Counted from the stretch's first letter, positions 1 to 8,740 are shown. The stretch: 52,365 nucleotides of DNA from Bacteroidia bacterium (GCA_025999255.1 BNXB01000004.1:1-52365); one strand, 5' to 3'. Made by a program: numbers and translations. Notes: a model not told the origin generated them from the sequence alone.

Positions 1-1
1 A

Positions 2-631
2 TTGGATAAACGTTACAACCAATCGGAATATTCCCAACGCCTGCAAATGGAAAAACCGCTGAAGAAGCGCCCTTCATCTCCTGTTATCAACTCTTATAAT
101 GTAGAAAAAGACGGAATATTCCTCCAACGGATCAACTGCGAAGATCAGATTTGTGGGAGACATATATTATACCGCCGGCAAGAAGGTTATTTGCGGTACG
201 ATACAATCAAAATCTTTGAAGGCCGTGAGATTTCCGGTTATAAAGACACCTGTGTACAGGAAGGAATTACTTATACTTATTACCTGACGGCTCAAAGCAA
301 ATGGGGTATAGAATCCCTCCCCTCTTCTCCCCTGCAAGTGACGAGCGCAATGAGCAACCATCTGCAAATAATCAAAAATTTCCGGTATAAACGGAACAAT
401 GACAAACGGGAAATCGGATTTACCTGGGAGGTATTATCCCCCGAAAAAATAAAACTATTCCGTATATACCGTTCCGATAATCAGACTCCTATATCGTTGT
501 GGAAAGAAACTAACGAATTTTCGTCAGTTGACAATAATCATAAAACAGGATATACTTACCGGTATCAACTTCAAGCGGTCTATAATGACGGAAGAGTTTC
601 CGAAAAAAAAGAAATTATCATAAAATACTGA
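2..631 (+). CDS. C-terminal part of a fibronectin type III-like surface or secreted protein (5' truncated)
   Basis: The frame is open from the first bases of the window, so this is the last ~209 residues of a longer protein; the apparent TTG at position 2 is not a credible start. I see two fibronectin-III-like beta-sandwich modules: roughly residues 25-115, with a YTYYLTAQSKWG strand and a proline-rich linker, and residues 120-209, with TYRYQLQAVYNDG. No membrane segment, catalytic motif or T9SS sorting tail is present at the C-terminus. The stop is followed after only 3 bases by the ATG of the SprB-repeat gene, so the two are almost certainly co-transcribed and may act together at the cell surface. 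The function of the missing N-terminal part is unknown. Confidence 0.6.
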   Translation: MDKRYNQSEYSQRLQMEKPLKKRPSSPVINSYNVEKDGIFLQRINCEDQICGRHILYRRQEGYLRYDTIKIFEGREISGYKDTCVQEGITYTYYLTAQSKWGIESLPSSPLQVTSAMSNHLQIIKNFRYKRNNDKREIGFTWEVLSPEKIKLFRIYRSDNQTPISLWKETNEFSSVDNNHKTGYTYRYQLQAVYNDGRVSEKKEIIIKY

Positions 632-634
632 ACT

Positions 635-3600
635 ATGAAGAAATTTATCTCATTTTCCATTTTAATGTTCTTTTTCTGTTTGTTCAATTTGCATGCACAA
701 CAACAGTACAAAGTAAGTGTAAAAGGATATATAAGAAGTAAAGATAAAAACATGGAGTGTCATACACATGTGAAAATGACTTATTATTATAGCTCCGGAA
801 ATTCAAAATATGAAGAAATTCTGATGGCGGGATCCGGGAACCATGATGCCGGAAGACCCTGGACATTTTCAAAAGAATTTGTAACCAATGAAAGAATAAC
901 AAGTATAAAATGTGTAGGAGTACATGCCGATAATCCTTCCGGACCAAAATCCTGTTATACGGTCAGCGAAGGAAGCGATTCCCGGACAATATCCGCATCC
1001 GATTATCCTTGTGTAAATATCAGACTTAACAATAAGATTATCGGTAATTATGATAACGGAAGCTACGTAACAGTCAGTATCGAACCTGTAAATATTACAA
1101 TATCTTACCACAACGAAGTGCAATATGGGAACGATGACGCTCCCGGAATCAATTTCCTGCATGAAAATATTCCGATTACCATAAAAGCAACCAAAGGATT
1201 TCCCCCGGATGTCTATAAATGGGAATATTCTGTCGGAAACACCTATAACTGGACTTCATTAAGCGACACATACATGAATTACGACCGGAGTGAAATTACA
1301 CTAAAAGCGACCGATTTACTTAGTTATGAACAAATTATGTACAAAACTCCGGTTTATATACGTATCAACTGTAATTGCGAAAATTTCAAAACCAGTAACC
1401 GTATCGATTTACAACCTAAAATTGCAGCTCCGGTATTCAAACGAGTAGTAGAAAAAAAAGCTGAAAATTGTCCCGGAAATGCAGATGGAGAAATCACAAT
1501 CGAATTCAACCGGAATTTATTTCCCGGAGAAACGGTTGAAATTTTAGGAAAAGACCAAAGTTCCGGATTTTATATATCCTTAGAGCAGGAAATAATCGGA
1601 GAAAACCGGATCCGGATATACAATCTATCCCCCGGATCTTACACATTCCAACTCAAAGGATCATACATAGATCATCATGGAGACAGGATTTCCACAGGAA
1701 TTATTGCTGATGGCGATGGATACTCTTTGGTGGAAAATATCGAAACAGGGACATCTCCGGCATTAGAACTTATTGATTTTAGGGGAGTTACTTGTCCCAA
1801 TGGAAGCGACGGATGGATTAAAGTCCTAGGCGAAGGAGGTTCGGGCAGTTACAAATTAGTTTGTGAAAACCAAAGAGGGGAAATGTTTGAATCCGGATTT
1901 TTTGATTCGGAAATTTATATAAGCGATCTCCCCATAGAAAGATACAATGTCTGGATTGTAGATTCAAAAGGTTGTCCGGCCGACATGCTCCGGGATAGAA
2001 TCGCTATTAATCCTCCGGAAAATCCGATTGAGATCGACAAAACCAGTCTTTTCAATCCGATGGAAGGAGAAAACTCCGGAAGTATATCCGTATCGGTTAA
2101 AAACGGAACTCCTCCATACGAGGCGATTTGGAGAAAAGAAAACAAATCCGGAGAAATTCTTCATTCGAATATTCAGTCAGGAGGTAACGATAACGAAATC
2201 AGCACTATAAGTAATCTGTGGAAAGGCAATTATTATGTTGAATTCACAGATGCCAACGGATGTAAAACCGGCGAAATCATCCAACTGGAAGCCTTTCCCG
2301 TCTTTGACATCACAATCACACAAACAGCGAATATACATTGCTATGGAGAAAACAGCGGGGAACTATCGGTTACGGTCAATTCGGGAGGCTCCGGGATTTA
2401 TAGCAGATACGAATGGTATATGGTAGATGAATATTTAAGTTACCGGCCTGTCGGCGGAAACAGTACAACCCTTTCAAATATACCGGGAGGAAACTATCGG
2501 GTAAAAATCACCGATAGCGAAGGACGCCAATCCTGGTCTAACATTACAGTTGTGAATCAGCCGGTTCCAATAGAGGCGTCATTTGATTCCGGTTTCCTGC
2601 AATGCCGTGGAGATGGAGACGGACAGATCAACGCTACAATCTCCGGAGGAGCCGGCAATTATAGTTGGTCGTGGGAAAATGGAGAATCAGGCGCCGGATC
2701 CACAGCCATCCTGGAAAACCTGACTGCCGGAAGTTATTCAATAGAAGTCACAGACGGAAACAACTGTCGGGGAACTTTCTATGGTTTTGTAAATGAACCG
2801 GATCCGTTATCCGTATCGGAAAGAATCACTCCACCTTCCTGCTACGGAATGGGAAACGGAAAAACCGAATTATATATCTCCGGAGGAACTCCGGCATACA
2901 ATATCCTTTGGTCAAACGGACATACAACACCCAATATCCGGAATCTTACAACAGGAAATTACTCTGTTGTCGTTACAGACCGGTACGGTTGTGAAATCAT
3001 AGAAAAAGATTTTTATCTGGCCGAACCGGAAATATTAAGCGTATCGGTCACCAGGCTTACCAATGTATCCGAAAACGGCAAAAAAGACGGAAGTATCCAA
3101 ATTGCAATCGAAGGCGGAAGCGCTCCATACAGAATAAGCTGCAAAGACGATAAAAACAATGTGTATGCAGTACCGGGCATCAACTATCCTCCGGGACAAC
3201 CGGCAAATGTTGAGATAAAAAATTTACCGGAAGGCAATTATACCCTGTTTGTACAGGATCGTTCTTTTCAGGCAAATCCGGATAACAGTTACGGTTCATG
3301 CAGCTACACTCTGGAATTATCAATTAATGAACCGCCGCCATTGTATATTTCCATCGAACAGACACATCCTGTTACCTGTAATAATGGAAACGACGGGATA
3401 CTTACAGTCCATGCCGAAGGAGGCATTCCTTTCGAAACCGGAAATCCTTACTTATACAAGTGGTACCGGATGCAGGGAACAAGCCGGATTCTCATCGAAG
3501 ATTCCGGAAACGAAACCGGACTGGAAGGACTGGAACCGGGTATTTACCTCGCAGAAGTGACTGACATGAACCATGTCTCTACATTTTCAGCTCCTTTTAC

Positions 3601-5878
3601 CCTTACAAATCCGGCAGTAATTAAAATGAATTTTCAAACGGCGGTACTCACTTGTGCAAGTGACAGTTCCGGTTGGGTTGAAGCTTCCGTCAGCGGAGGA
3701 GAAGGAGTATTCTTATACGAATGGTCAACAGGTGAATCCGGGACTAACCGAATCGAGCGCAAACCGGGGGGATGGTATTCACTCTCCGTAACAGACGAAA
3801 GGGGTTGTGAAGTAACCGATTCCGCATTCATCTCCAGTCCATCATCTATTCAAATCGGTTACCAATCGGCTCCTCCCCTGTGCGACGGACACGGGGACGC
3901 CTATATTTCCATGATCATTTCCGGAGGAGAAGCGCCATACCATTACAAATGGTCAACAGGAGATTCCACAGCCTATCTCGACAATGTCTATCCCGGACAA
4001 TATCAGGTCAGAATAACAGACGACCTGGGATGTTACCGTGATACTACCTTCTTTATTCCCGGCGTTGCACCGGTAACGGCAAACCTGGAAGAAATCGTAC
4101 AACCAAAGGCTTTCGGTTATTACGACGGAAGCATACGAGTAAGATTATCAGGAGGTGCGCCGCCCTATTCCATCTCCTGGAAAAACGATCGGGACGAACT
4201 CATTCCAAGCGAAAATACAGAAGAAGACGGAACCGTGATATCCGCTATTAAATCAATACCAAAAGGTATTTATAATTTATTTGTGGAAGACAATAATTAT
4301 CAATATGTTGAACAACCGTCGCCATTTGATTCTTGCGGATGTTTATTCAATCAAACATTTTATGTCCCCGAACCTCCGAAATTGGAATTGGAAGCGAAGA
4401 ACACCCGGATTATCCGCTGTTTCGGCTCCAACGACGGGGCTTTCGCCGCCCATGTCCAAGGAGGCGTTCCCCATGAAAACGGATTGCCTTATACTTACGA
4501 ATGGTTCAGGAACGGTTCTCTTACAGGAAAAAACGACAGTATTCTTTCCGGCCTGGGAGAAGGTTATTATCACGTCAGAATCACCGATGCAAACGGTATT
4601 TCCATCGAATCGGAAAAGATTTTTCTGGATGAACCGGAAAAACTATCAGTCGTCACTTCCGCTGCAGATCTGAGATGTAGTCTCGACACAGACGGATGGA
4701 TACAGGCCGGCGTATCGGGAGGAACATCTCCTTATAATTTCAGTTGGTCGAATGGAGAAAATACTTCCAGGGTAGAAAATATTCCAAAGGGAAAATATTT
4801 TGTATTTATAACCGATGCAAACGGGTGCGAAATAACAGGTACTGCGACTATTGCCCAGTCAAAAGGAATTACGGCAAAGGCGGAACTCACTCCTCCTACA
4901 TGTCATAACGGATCGGATGGAATAATCCGGGTCAGTGTTTCCGGAGGAGAGCCACCCTATTCCTACAAATGGAACGATGGACGAATAGATCTGATTCACG
5001 ACAAACTTTCTTCAGGGAATTATAGTATCACAATTACAGACTCCAACCGGTGTTCCCATGAAATATTCTCATACACCTTATCCCAACCGGACAGTATTAT
5101 TATAGATCTGGGAAAGGATATTACACTCTGTGACGGACAAAGTCTAAAAGTAAACGCCGAAAGTACTGAAACGATAACAAATTATGCCTGGTTCAATCCA
5201 TCCGGAGTCAAATTATCCGACAAACAAGATATTACACTACAGGATCCGGGGATGTACCGGGTAGAGGTTCTTACCGGAAAGGGATGTAAAGGAGAGGGAA
5301 ATATCAGAATTAGCAGGGAAGATCTGGAAATCGCCAACGACTTTCTCGTAGCATCCCAAGTCCCTATTAATGATGAAGTGTTCATTGTAAATATAAGCAA
5401 TCCGTCTCCGGATAGAATCGAATGGATATTACCGGATGGAGAAGGAACGAACTTTGATGTTATTGACAAGAATGAAGATATTCTGAGCCTGATCTTCAAA
5501 CAATACGGAACATTTACAATCGGAATGATTACCTATTTAGGAAATTGTACCGAAACGGTTTACAAAACCGTCCTGGTAATGGATAAAGAAAACATTGCAA
5601 ACTATGAAGAAGCGGATGAACCGGTATTGAAATCATTCTCCGTATATCCCAATCCTAATCCGGGATATTTCGAAGCATCCATTGAGGTAAAAAATGAACA
5701 GCCCATTGTACTACAATTAGTAAATAGCGGTTCGGGAAAAGTGATTGAACGTAAAACCCTGAAAGGTAAAAGAATCTATAAAGAATCATTTAATATTACC
5801 GGAAATCAAAAGGGAACATATATTTTGAATTTATATACCTTACAGAACAAATCAGCAAAAAAAGTAATCACTAATTAA
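635..5878 (+). CDS. Giant SprB-repeat surface protein with T9SS C-terminal sorting domain
   Basis: The 1747-residue protein begins with a signal peptide (MKKFISFSILMFFFCLFNLHA, cleavage after about residue 21). From about residue 270 to 1490 it holds roughly 14 SprB-type repeats, each with a C-x3-(D/G)G start, an SGG-x-PY core, a W-x-(T/N)G turn and a closing Y-x-V-x-(I/V)TD-x-x-GC strand. SprB is the gliding adhesin of Flavobacterium, and this repeat is common in Bacteroidota surface proteins. The last ~80 residues contain FSVYPNPNPGYF and end in KKVITN, which matches the type A T9SS sorting domain (Por secretion tail), so export by T9SS and anchoring at the surface are expected. The gene sits 3 bp behind a fibronectin-III protein. 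Ligand and role (adhesion, gliding, matrix) cannot be told. The repeats are arranged in higher-order blocks (see findings). Confidence 0.85.
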   Translation: MKKFISFSILMFFFCLFNLHAQQQYKVSVKGYIRSKDKNMECHTHVKMTYYYSSGNSKYEEILMAGSGNHDAGRPWTFSKEFVTNERITSIKCVGVHADNPSGPKSCYTVSEGSDSRTISASDYPCVNIRLNNKIIGNYDNGSYVTVSIEPVNITISYHNEVQYGNDDAPGINFLHENIPITIKATKGFPPDVYKWEYSVGNTYNWTSLSDTYMNYDRSEITLKATDLLSYEQIMYKTPVYIRINCNCENFKTSNRIDLQPKIAAPVFKRVVEKKAENCPGNADGEITIEFNRNLFPGETVEILGKDQSSGFYISLEQEIIGENRIRIYNLSPGSYTFQLKGSYIDHHGDRISTGIIADGDGYSLVENIETGTSPALELIDFRGVTCPNGSDGWIKVLGEGGSGSYKLVCENQRGEMFESGFFDSEIYISDLPIERYNVWIVDSKGCPADMLRDRIAINPPENPIEIDKTSLFNPMEGENSGSISVSVKNGTPPYEAIWRKENKSGEILHSNIQSGGNDNEISTISNLWKGNYYVEFTDANGCKTGEIIQLEAFPVFDITITQTANIHCYGENSGELSVTVNSGGSGIYSRYEWYMVDEYLSYRPVGGNSTTLSNIPGGNYRVKITDSEGRQSWSNITVVNQPVPIEASFDSGFLQCRGDGDGQINATISGGAGNYSWSWENGESGAGSTAILENLTAGSYSIEVTDGNNCRGTFYGFVNEPDPLSVSERITPPSCYGMGNGKTELYISGGTPAYNILWSNGHTTPNIRNLTTGNYSVVVTDRYGCEIIEKDFYLAEPEILSVSVTRLTNVSENGKKDGSIQIAIEGGSAPYRISCKDDKNNVYAVPGINYPPGQPANVEIKNLPEGNYTLFVQDRSFQANPDNSYGSCSYTLELSINEPPPLYISIEQTHPVTCNNGNDGILTVHAEGGIPFETGNPYLYKWYRMQGTSRILIEDSGNETGLEGLEPGIYLAEVTDMNHVSTFSAPFTLTNPAVIKMNFQTAVLTCASDSSGWVEASVSGGEGVFLYEWSTGESGTNRIERKPGGWYSLSVTDERGCEVTDSAFISSPSSIQIGYQSAPPLCDGHGDAYISMIISGGEAPYHYKWSTGDSTAYLDNVYPGQYQVRITDDLGCYRDTTFFIPGVAPVTANLEEIVQPKAFGYYDGSIRVRLSGGAPPYSISWKNDRDELIPSENTEEDGTVISAIKSIPKGIYNLFVEDNNYQYVEQPSPFDSCGCLFNQTFYVPEPPKLELEAKNTRIIRCFGSNDGAFAAHVQGGVPHENGLPYTYEWFRNGSLTGKNDSILSGLGEGYYHVRITDANGISIESEKIFLDEPEKLSVVTSAADLRCSLDTDGWIQAGVSGGTSPYNFSWSNGENTSRVENIPKGKYFVFITDANGCEITGTATIAQSKGITAKAELTPPTCHNGSDGIIRVSVSGGEPPYSYKWNDGRIDLIHDKLSSGNYSITITDSNRCSHEIFSYTLSQPDSIIIDLGKDITLCDGQSLKVNAESTETITNYAWFNPSGVKLSDKQDITLQDPGMYRVEVLTGKGCKGEGNIRISREDLEIANDFLVASQVPINDEVFIVNISNPSPDRIEWILPDGEGTNFDVIDKNEDILSLIFKQYGTFTIGMITYLGNCTETVYKTVLVMDKENIANYEEADEPVLKSFSVYPNPNPGYFEASIEVKNEQPIVLQLVNSGSGKVIERKTLKGKRIYKESFNITGNQKGTYILNLYTLQNKSAKKVITN

Positions 5879-5897
5879 CAATGAATAATGAATAATG

Positions 5898-5927
5898 AAA
5901 AATAGGTTTCGTAAGAAGCCTATTTTT
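5898..5927. terminator. Bidirectional rho-independent terminator
   Basis: A 12-bp stem (AAAAATAGGTTT with AAGCCTATTTTT, one G-T pair) with a 6-base loop has A-rich and T-rich flanks, so it can terminate both the SprB-repeat gene on the plus strand and the convergent hipBST operon on the minus strand. It is preceded by a short tandem AATGAAT repeat. Confidence 0.75.
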
Positions 5928-5942
5928 CATTCTCTAGCATAA

Positions 5943-6959
5943 TTACAATTTCGTTCTTTTCAACCTATTCAAGCGTTCTCCGTAACTGCGGATGTACATC
6001 CGCTTTAATTGCTCATCCAAAAAAGAACGCTCCGTCAACTCATAAACCAACAGTTGGGAGATAAGAAAATCCTTCATTATCTTTTGGATTTGAATATCGG
6101 GAACACCAATCATGCTGCCGAAAGTGATAAAATCATCCTGACAGGGATGGCCTTTTTGCAAATAGATTTCCGAATAGGATCCTTTTTCAAACAATCCTCC
6201 CTCCAAGGCGAAATCCTCATCCTGAATGTGTAGGGAACTATTCAGCAAATCATAGGCAGGACTTAACATGTAGTCTCCGTTTTTGGATTGCTGCAACGAA
6301 AAATTCTTCAAATGCGCATCGCCGTTAGCAAACAGGTAATTGAATACCACCAGACGGAAAAATTTACTTACCTCTACCTGCCACGCCGCTACATATTTCG
6401 GGAATAGCCTACCCATATCGGCATAGCTTCCGGTATATTTGAAATGCTTCCCGTGGGTATGGTTTGTTTTCTGTTCCAGCGATGCAAAATCCTCCTGCTT
6501 TATTTTTATCCCGTCTACACTTACGTCAAAGCGTTTAGTGATATAGGCCGGTTCGCCGTCCGGGAAAAATATCAGGGCGTTTTCAGCCGTCGTTATACCG
6601 TACACTTGACGGGCAATCTGCATGGTCAGGTGTTCGTTAGCGGGCATTTGGTTCCGGTACTTCAAGCGTTTATCGTCGGGTACGGATTTGATTATGTAGC
6701 GGCCTTGAACACCTGCTGGCGTAAGACATACCTTACCCTTTTCCACAACGGCTGATAGCTTCTCTTGAACACCCGAAATGGATATACGCCCGATGTTATC
6801 ATCAAACAACACACGGCTGCTTTCATCGTTGGAAAAGTCAAGCAGGTGACTTACTTTCCTGTTGTTGAACATGCGGAGTAAGGCTGTCGGACTGTAGGTA
6901 TCGTATCCATTGGCAAGTGTACATGGACAATTTTTTATGTCGGATATTTGTTTCTTCAT
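5943..6959 (-). CDS. hipT: HipT-like serine/threonine kinase toxin (HipA C-terminal domain)
   Basis: The 338-residue protein has the HipA kinase fold without the N-terminal subdomain, which is encoded by the preceding gene. Visible motifs are a glycine-rich loop with S60-I-S62-G-V-Q-E-K, the catalytic loop FANGDAHLKN (Asp214, His216, Asn219) and the metal-binding SPAYDL (Asp237). The SIS serines match the autophosphorylation sites that control E. coli HipT in the HipBST system, where the kinase inactivates tryptophanyl-tRNA synthetase; the target here is inferred at best. The start overlaps the hipS stop by 4 bases, which suggests translational coupling. Plain two-gene HipBA is the alternative, but a kinase split from a ~105-residue partner fits HipBST better. 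Confidence 0.85.
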   Translation of the reverse strand: MKKQISDIKNCPCTLANGYDTYSPTALLRMFNNRKVSHLLDFSNDESSRVLFDDNIGRISISGVQEKLSAVVEKGKVCLTPAGVQGRYIIKSVPDDKRLKYRNQMPANEHLTMQIARQVYGITTAENALIFFPDGEPAYITKRFDVSVDGIKIKQEDFASLEQKTNHTHGKHFKYTGSYADMGRLFPKYVAAWQVEVSKFFRLVVFNYLFANGDAHLKNFSLQQSKNGDYMLSPAYDLLNSSLHIQDEDFALEGGLFEKGSYSEIYLQKGHPCQDDFITFGSMIGVPDIQIQKIMKDFLISQLLVYELTERSFLDEQLKRMYIRSYGERLNRLKRTKL

Positions 6960-7276
6960 ATCTTTTCAATAGTAATGGCGCCTATGGTATCGCTTTGGGC
7001 CGTTCCCATCAATAGCCCGAAGTCGTCGTCTTCGTCGATTTTAAATTTCCGTGCTTGAACCCGACGGTTGACGCCTTCCGACAGCATGTTGGAAAAGAAT
7101 GGGAAAAGCGTTTCCGAACGATATTCCCGTTGTATTTCCGGCAACGTAAGGCTGATGGACGAACAGGCGGGATTGGAAACATAATCGTCTTCGTAACGGA
7201 AGGTAAACGAGCCGTCATTATTTTCCGTAAGCACACCTGCCGCTATTTTATTCATATATACTTTTGCCGCTCTCAT
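6956..7276 (-). CDS. hipS: HipS-like protein (HipA N-terminal subdomain), probable partner or antitoxin of HipT
   Basis: This 106-residue protein corresponds to the N-subdomain 1 of HipA (couple_hipA family): a strand-rich start (AAKVYMNKIAAGVL), then FRYEDDYVSNP, and the conserved segment ETLFPFFSNMLSEG before the end. In HipBST systems this small protein, not HipB, neutralises the HipT kinase; that role is inferred here from gene order and size. It lies 2 bp downstream of hipB and overlaps hipT by 4 bp, so the three genes form one tight operon. Confidence 0.8.
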   Translation of the reverse strand: MRAAKVYMNKIAAGVLTENNDGSFTFRYEDDYVSNPACSSISLTLPEIQREYRSETLFPFFSNMLSEGVNRRVQARKFKIDEDDDFGLLMGTAQSDTIGAITIEKI

Positions 7277-7278
7277 AA

Positions 7279-7491
7279 TTATTCAATTGTTCGTTTGATT
7301 TTTACGTCCAATTCTAACCCCAGCACATCAAAGATTTTTAATAAGGTATTGGCAGAAGGATTCCCTTTACCGGTTTCAATTTCTTTGATTGTTCGTAATC
7401 CCACACCAGAGATATCCGCCAAATCCTGCTGAGTGATTCCAAGCAGGAAACGACGTTCTTTTATCTTTTTACTAATATCCGAAAGGTGCAT
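7279..7491 (-). CDS. hipB: HipB-like XRE-family helix-turn-helix regulator
   Basis: The 70-residue protein is almost entirely one XRE/Cro-type DNA-binding domain; the helix-turn-helix is ITQQDLADISGVGLRTIKEI followed by E-x-GKGNPS. In Hip systems HipB represses the operon and binds the kinase complex. I chose the ATG at 7491 (MHLSDISKK). A longer frame opens with TTG at 7512, but that codon lies inside the minus-strand -7 promoter box at 7510-7517, so it cannot be the start. First gene of the hipB-hipS-hipT operon. Confidence 0.8.
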   Translation of the reverse strand: MHLSDISKKIKERRFLLGITQQDLADISGVGLRTIKEIETGKGNPSANTLLKIFDVLGLELDVKIKRTIE

Positions 7492-7509
7492 TTTATCGCT
7501 CTTTTTATA

Positions 7510-7517
7510 CAAAGGTA
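7510..7517 (-). promoter_or_regulatory. -7 box of the hipBST promoter
   Basis: On the minus strand this reads TACCTTTG, a full match to the Bacteroidota -7 consensus TAnnTTTG. No clear -33 TTTG is seen 19-21 bases upstream. Transcription would begin about 12 bases before the chosen hipB ATG, giving a very short leader. Confidence 0.5.
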
Positions 7518-7707
7518 AACATTATTCTTGAATCCAGATATAAAAAGAGCAAAATATTGCACATTTACATTAATTCACATGCCAGGTAGGGATATTCGCT
7601 AAATTTAATTTTAGATATTTTGGCCTTGAAAGAAAATTTGAGTTGATTTTTCTTTAGATTAAAGACAGAAAAGAAAAAATATATTGCAAATAATTTGTTG
7701 AAAAGTT

Positions 7708-7748
7708 GTTCGCCAATTTGTGAACATCATAAATAACTATTATCTTTG
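7708..7748 (+). promoter_or_regulatory. higBA promoter with an overlapping candidate operator
   Basis: A TTTG -33 box at 7717-7720 is separated by exactly 20 bases from TATCTTTG at 7741-7748, a full Bacteroidota promoter. A small dyad, GTTC (7708-7711) and GAAC (7722-7725), straddles the -33 box and is a plausible binding site for the HigA antitoxin. The promoter box covers the TTG codon of the extended higB frame and thereby sets the start at 7767. Confidence 0.65.
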
Positions 7749-7766
7749 CCTAGTAAAATAAGTATT

Positions 7767-8084
7767 ATGATTGTAGTTTTTGAGTGCAAATATTTGAAAG
7801 AATTATACGAAACAGGTAAATCGGTTGACAAAAAATATCGTTTTCAGCCCGAAATTGTGCGAAAATACAGACGTTGCATTGACATTCTTTTTGATGCAAG
7901 CGGAATTGAAGCATTATACAAGATTAACTCTTTGAACTATGAAATTCTAAAAGGAGAAAAAGCGGGTATTTCTTCTATACGGGTAAACAAACAATACCGA
8001 ATTGAATTTATAGTAACAGACAACGGTGTTGAACCGGTTGTTACTGTGTGTAGTATTTTAGAATTATCAAACCATTATAAATAA
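7767..8084 (+). CDS. higB: HigB-type toxin (RelE-like ribosome-dependent mRNA interferase)
   Basis: The 105-residue protein (MIVVFECKYLKELYETGKS) matches the HigB/plasmid-killer branch of the RelE fold. The middle has LYKINSLNYEILKGEKAG and the diagnostic late segment SIRVNKQYRIEFIV, equivalent to SIRIN-x-QWRI in family members. HigB toxins cleave mRNA on the ribosome. The toxin gene precedes the antitoxin gene, the order typical of higBA. The ATG at 7767 is used because the upstream TTG is inside the promoter. It ends 6 bp before higA. Similar small RelE toxins exist, but this gene order and the HigA-type partner support HigB. Confidence 0.82.
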   Translation: MIVVFECKYLKELYETGKSVDKKYRFQPEIVRKYRRCIDILFDASGIEALYKINSLNYEILKGEKAGISSIRVNKQYRIEFIVTDNGVEPVVTVCSILELSNHYK

Positions 8085-8090
8085 AACATT

Positions 8091-8435
8091 ATGATTACGT
8101 TAAAAGGGGTTGATCCCCTCATGATAGCTAACAATCTTACACCGTATGAACCAACACATCCGGGTGAAGTGCTTAAAGAAGAAATTGAATATAGAGGTAT
8201 ATCACAACGCAAACTTGCTGCACAAATGGGTATTTCTCATACTTTGCTCAATGAAGTCTTAAACTGCAAACGTCCTGTTTTACCAGAATATGCTTTACTT
8301 TTTGAAGCAGCATTAGGCATTGAAGCAGAAATGCTTGTAAAGATGCAAGCTCGTTATAACATACAAACAATTCGGAAAAACAAGTTATGGAGTGAACGTA
8401 TTGAAAAGGTTAGAAAATTGGCGTCCATGCTGTGA
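8091..8435 (+). CDS. higA: HigA-type antitoxin, XRE family
   Basis: The 114-residue protein has the HigA signature PTHPGEVLKEEIEYRGISQ followed by an XRE helix-turn-helix (QRKLAAQMGISHTLLNEVLN) and the PEYALLFEAALGI segment. It should bind and silence HigB and repress the shared promoter. The first ~11 residues (MITLKGVDPLM) precede a second in-frame ATG at about 8121, and either could be the true start. The pair is divergent from hipBST across ~275 bp. Confidence 0.82.
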   Translation: MITLKGVDPLMIANNLTPYEPTHPGEVLKEEIEYRGISQRKLAAQMGISHTLLNEVLNCKRPVLPEYALLFEAALGIEAEMLVKMQARYNIQTIRKNKLWSERIEKVRKLASML

Positions 8436-8561
8436 TTTATTTCAAATACGGATACAAACCATTATAAATAAAAAATATGGGTAATTTAAGAATTCTTTAG
8501 TAAAATATGATTTCTTTTACCACAAATATACGCTTTTTTTGCTGAATTTGCATAAATAAAA
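8436..8561. other. Non-coding stretch holding a duplicated copy of the higB-higA junction
   Basis: The 19-base string CAAACCATTATAAATAAAA occurs at the higB-higA junction (from about 8069) and again 22 bp after the higA stop (from about 8451). The second copy is followed by ATG and only six codons before a stop. It looks like the remnant of a duplicated gene start. No other gene is seen. Confidence 0.45.
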
Positions 8562-8590
8562 ATAGCATATTCTTTCCTTGAATATGCTAT
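8562..8590 (-). terminator. Terminator of the tRNA-Arg gene
   Basis: A perfect 11-bp inverted repeat (ATAGCATATTC / GAATATGCTAT, 7-base loop) is followed on the minus strand by TTTTTATTTATG. It lies 20 bp beyond the tRNA 3' end. Confidence 0.7.
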
Positions 8591-8609
8591 CACGCTGATT
8601 TTTAGCTTG

Positions 8610-8683
8610 TGATCCGAGCGGGATTCGAACCCACGACCCACAGCTTAGAAGGCTGTTGCTCTATCCAGCTGAGCTACCGGACC
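8610..8683 (-). tRNA. tRNA-Arg (anticodon UCU)
   Basis: The minus strand gives a 74-base cloverleaf beginning GGTCCGGTAGCTCAGC. The acceptor stem pairs with two G-U wobbles and discriminator A, the anticodon loop is CTTCTAA (anticodon TCT, reading AGA/AGG), and the T-arm contains GGTTCGAATCC. CCA is not encoded. Its own promoter and terminator flank it. No attachment-site duplication of its 3' end was noticed. Confidence 0.93.
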
Positions 8684-8701
8684 ATCCTTATTTTGCGAGT
8701 G

Positions 8702-8733
8702 CAAAGATAAGATATTTAAACCAAACACACAAA
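8702..8733 (-). promoter_or_regulatory. tRNA-Arg promoter
   Basis: On the minus strand a TTTG -33 box (8730-8733) and a TATCTTTG -7 box (8702-8709) are spaced by 20 bases. Both are full matches to the Bacteroidota housekeeping promoter. Transcription would start ~12 bases before the mature tRNA. Confidence 0.75.
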
Positions 8734-8740
8734 TAAAATT

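Noticed and set aside
8610..8683. tRNA-Arg as the attachment site of the integrase module
   Set aside because: The module is ~12 kb away with conserved-type genes between, and no repeat of the tRNA 3' end was noticed near 20.0 or 25.2 kb.
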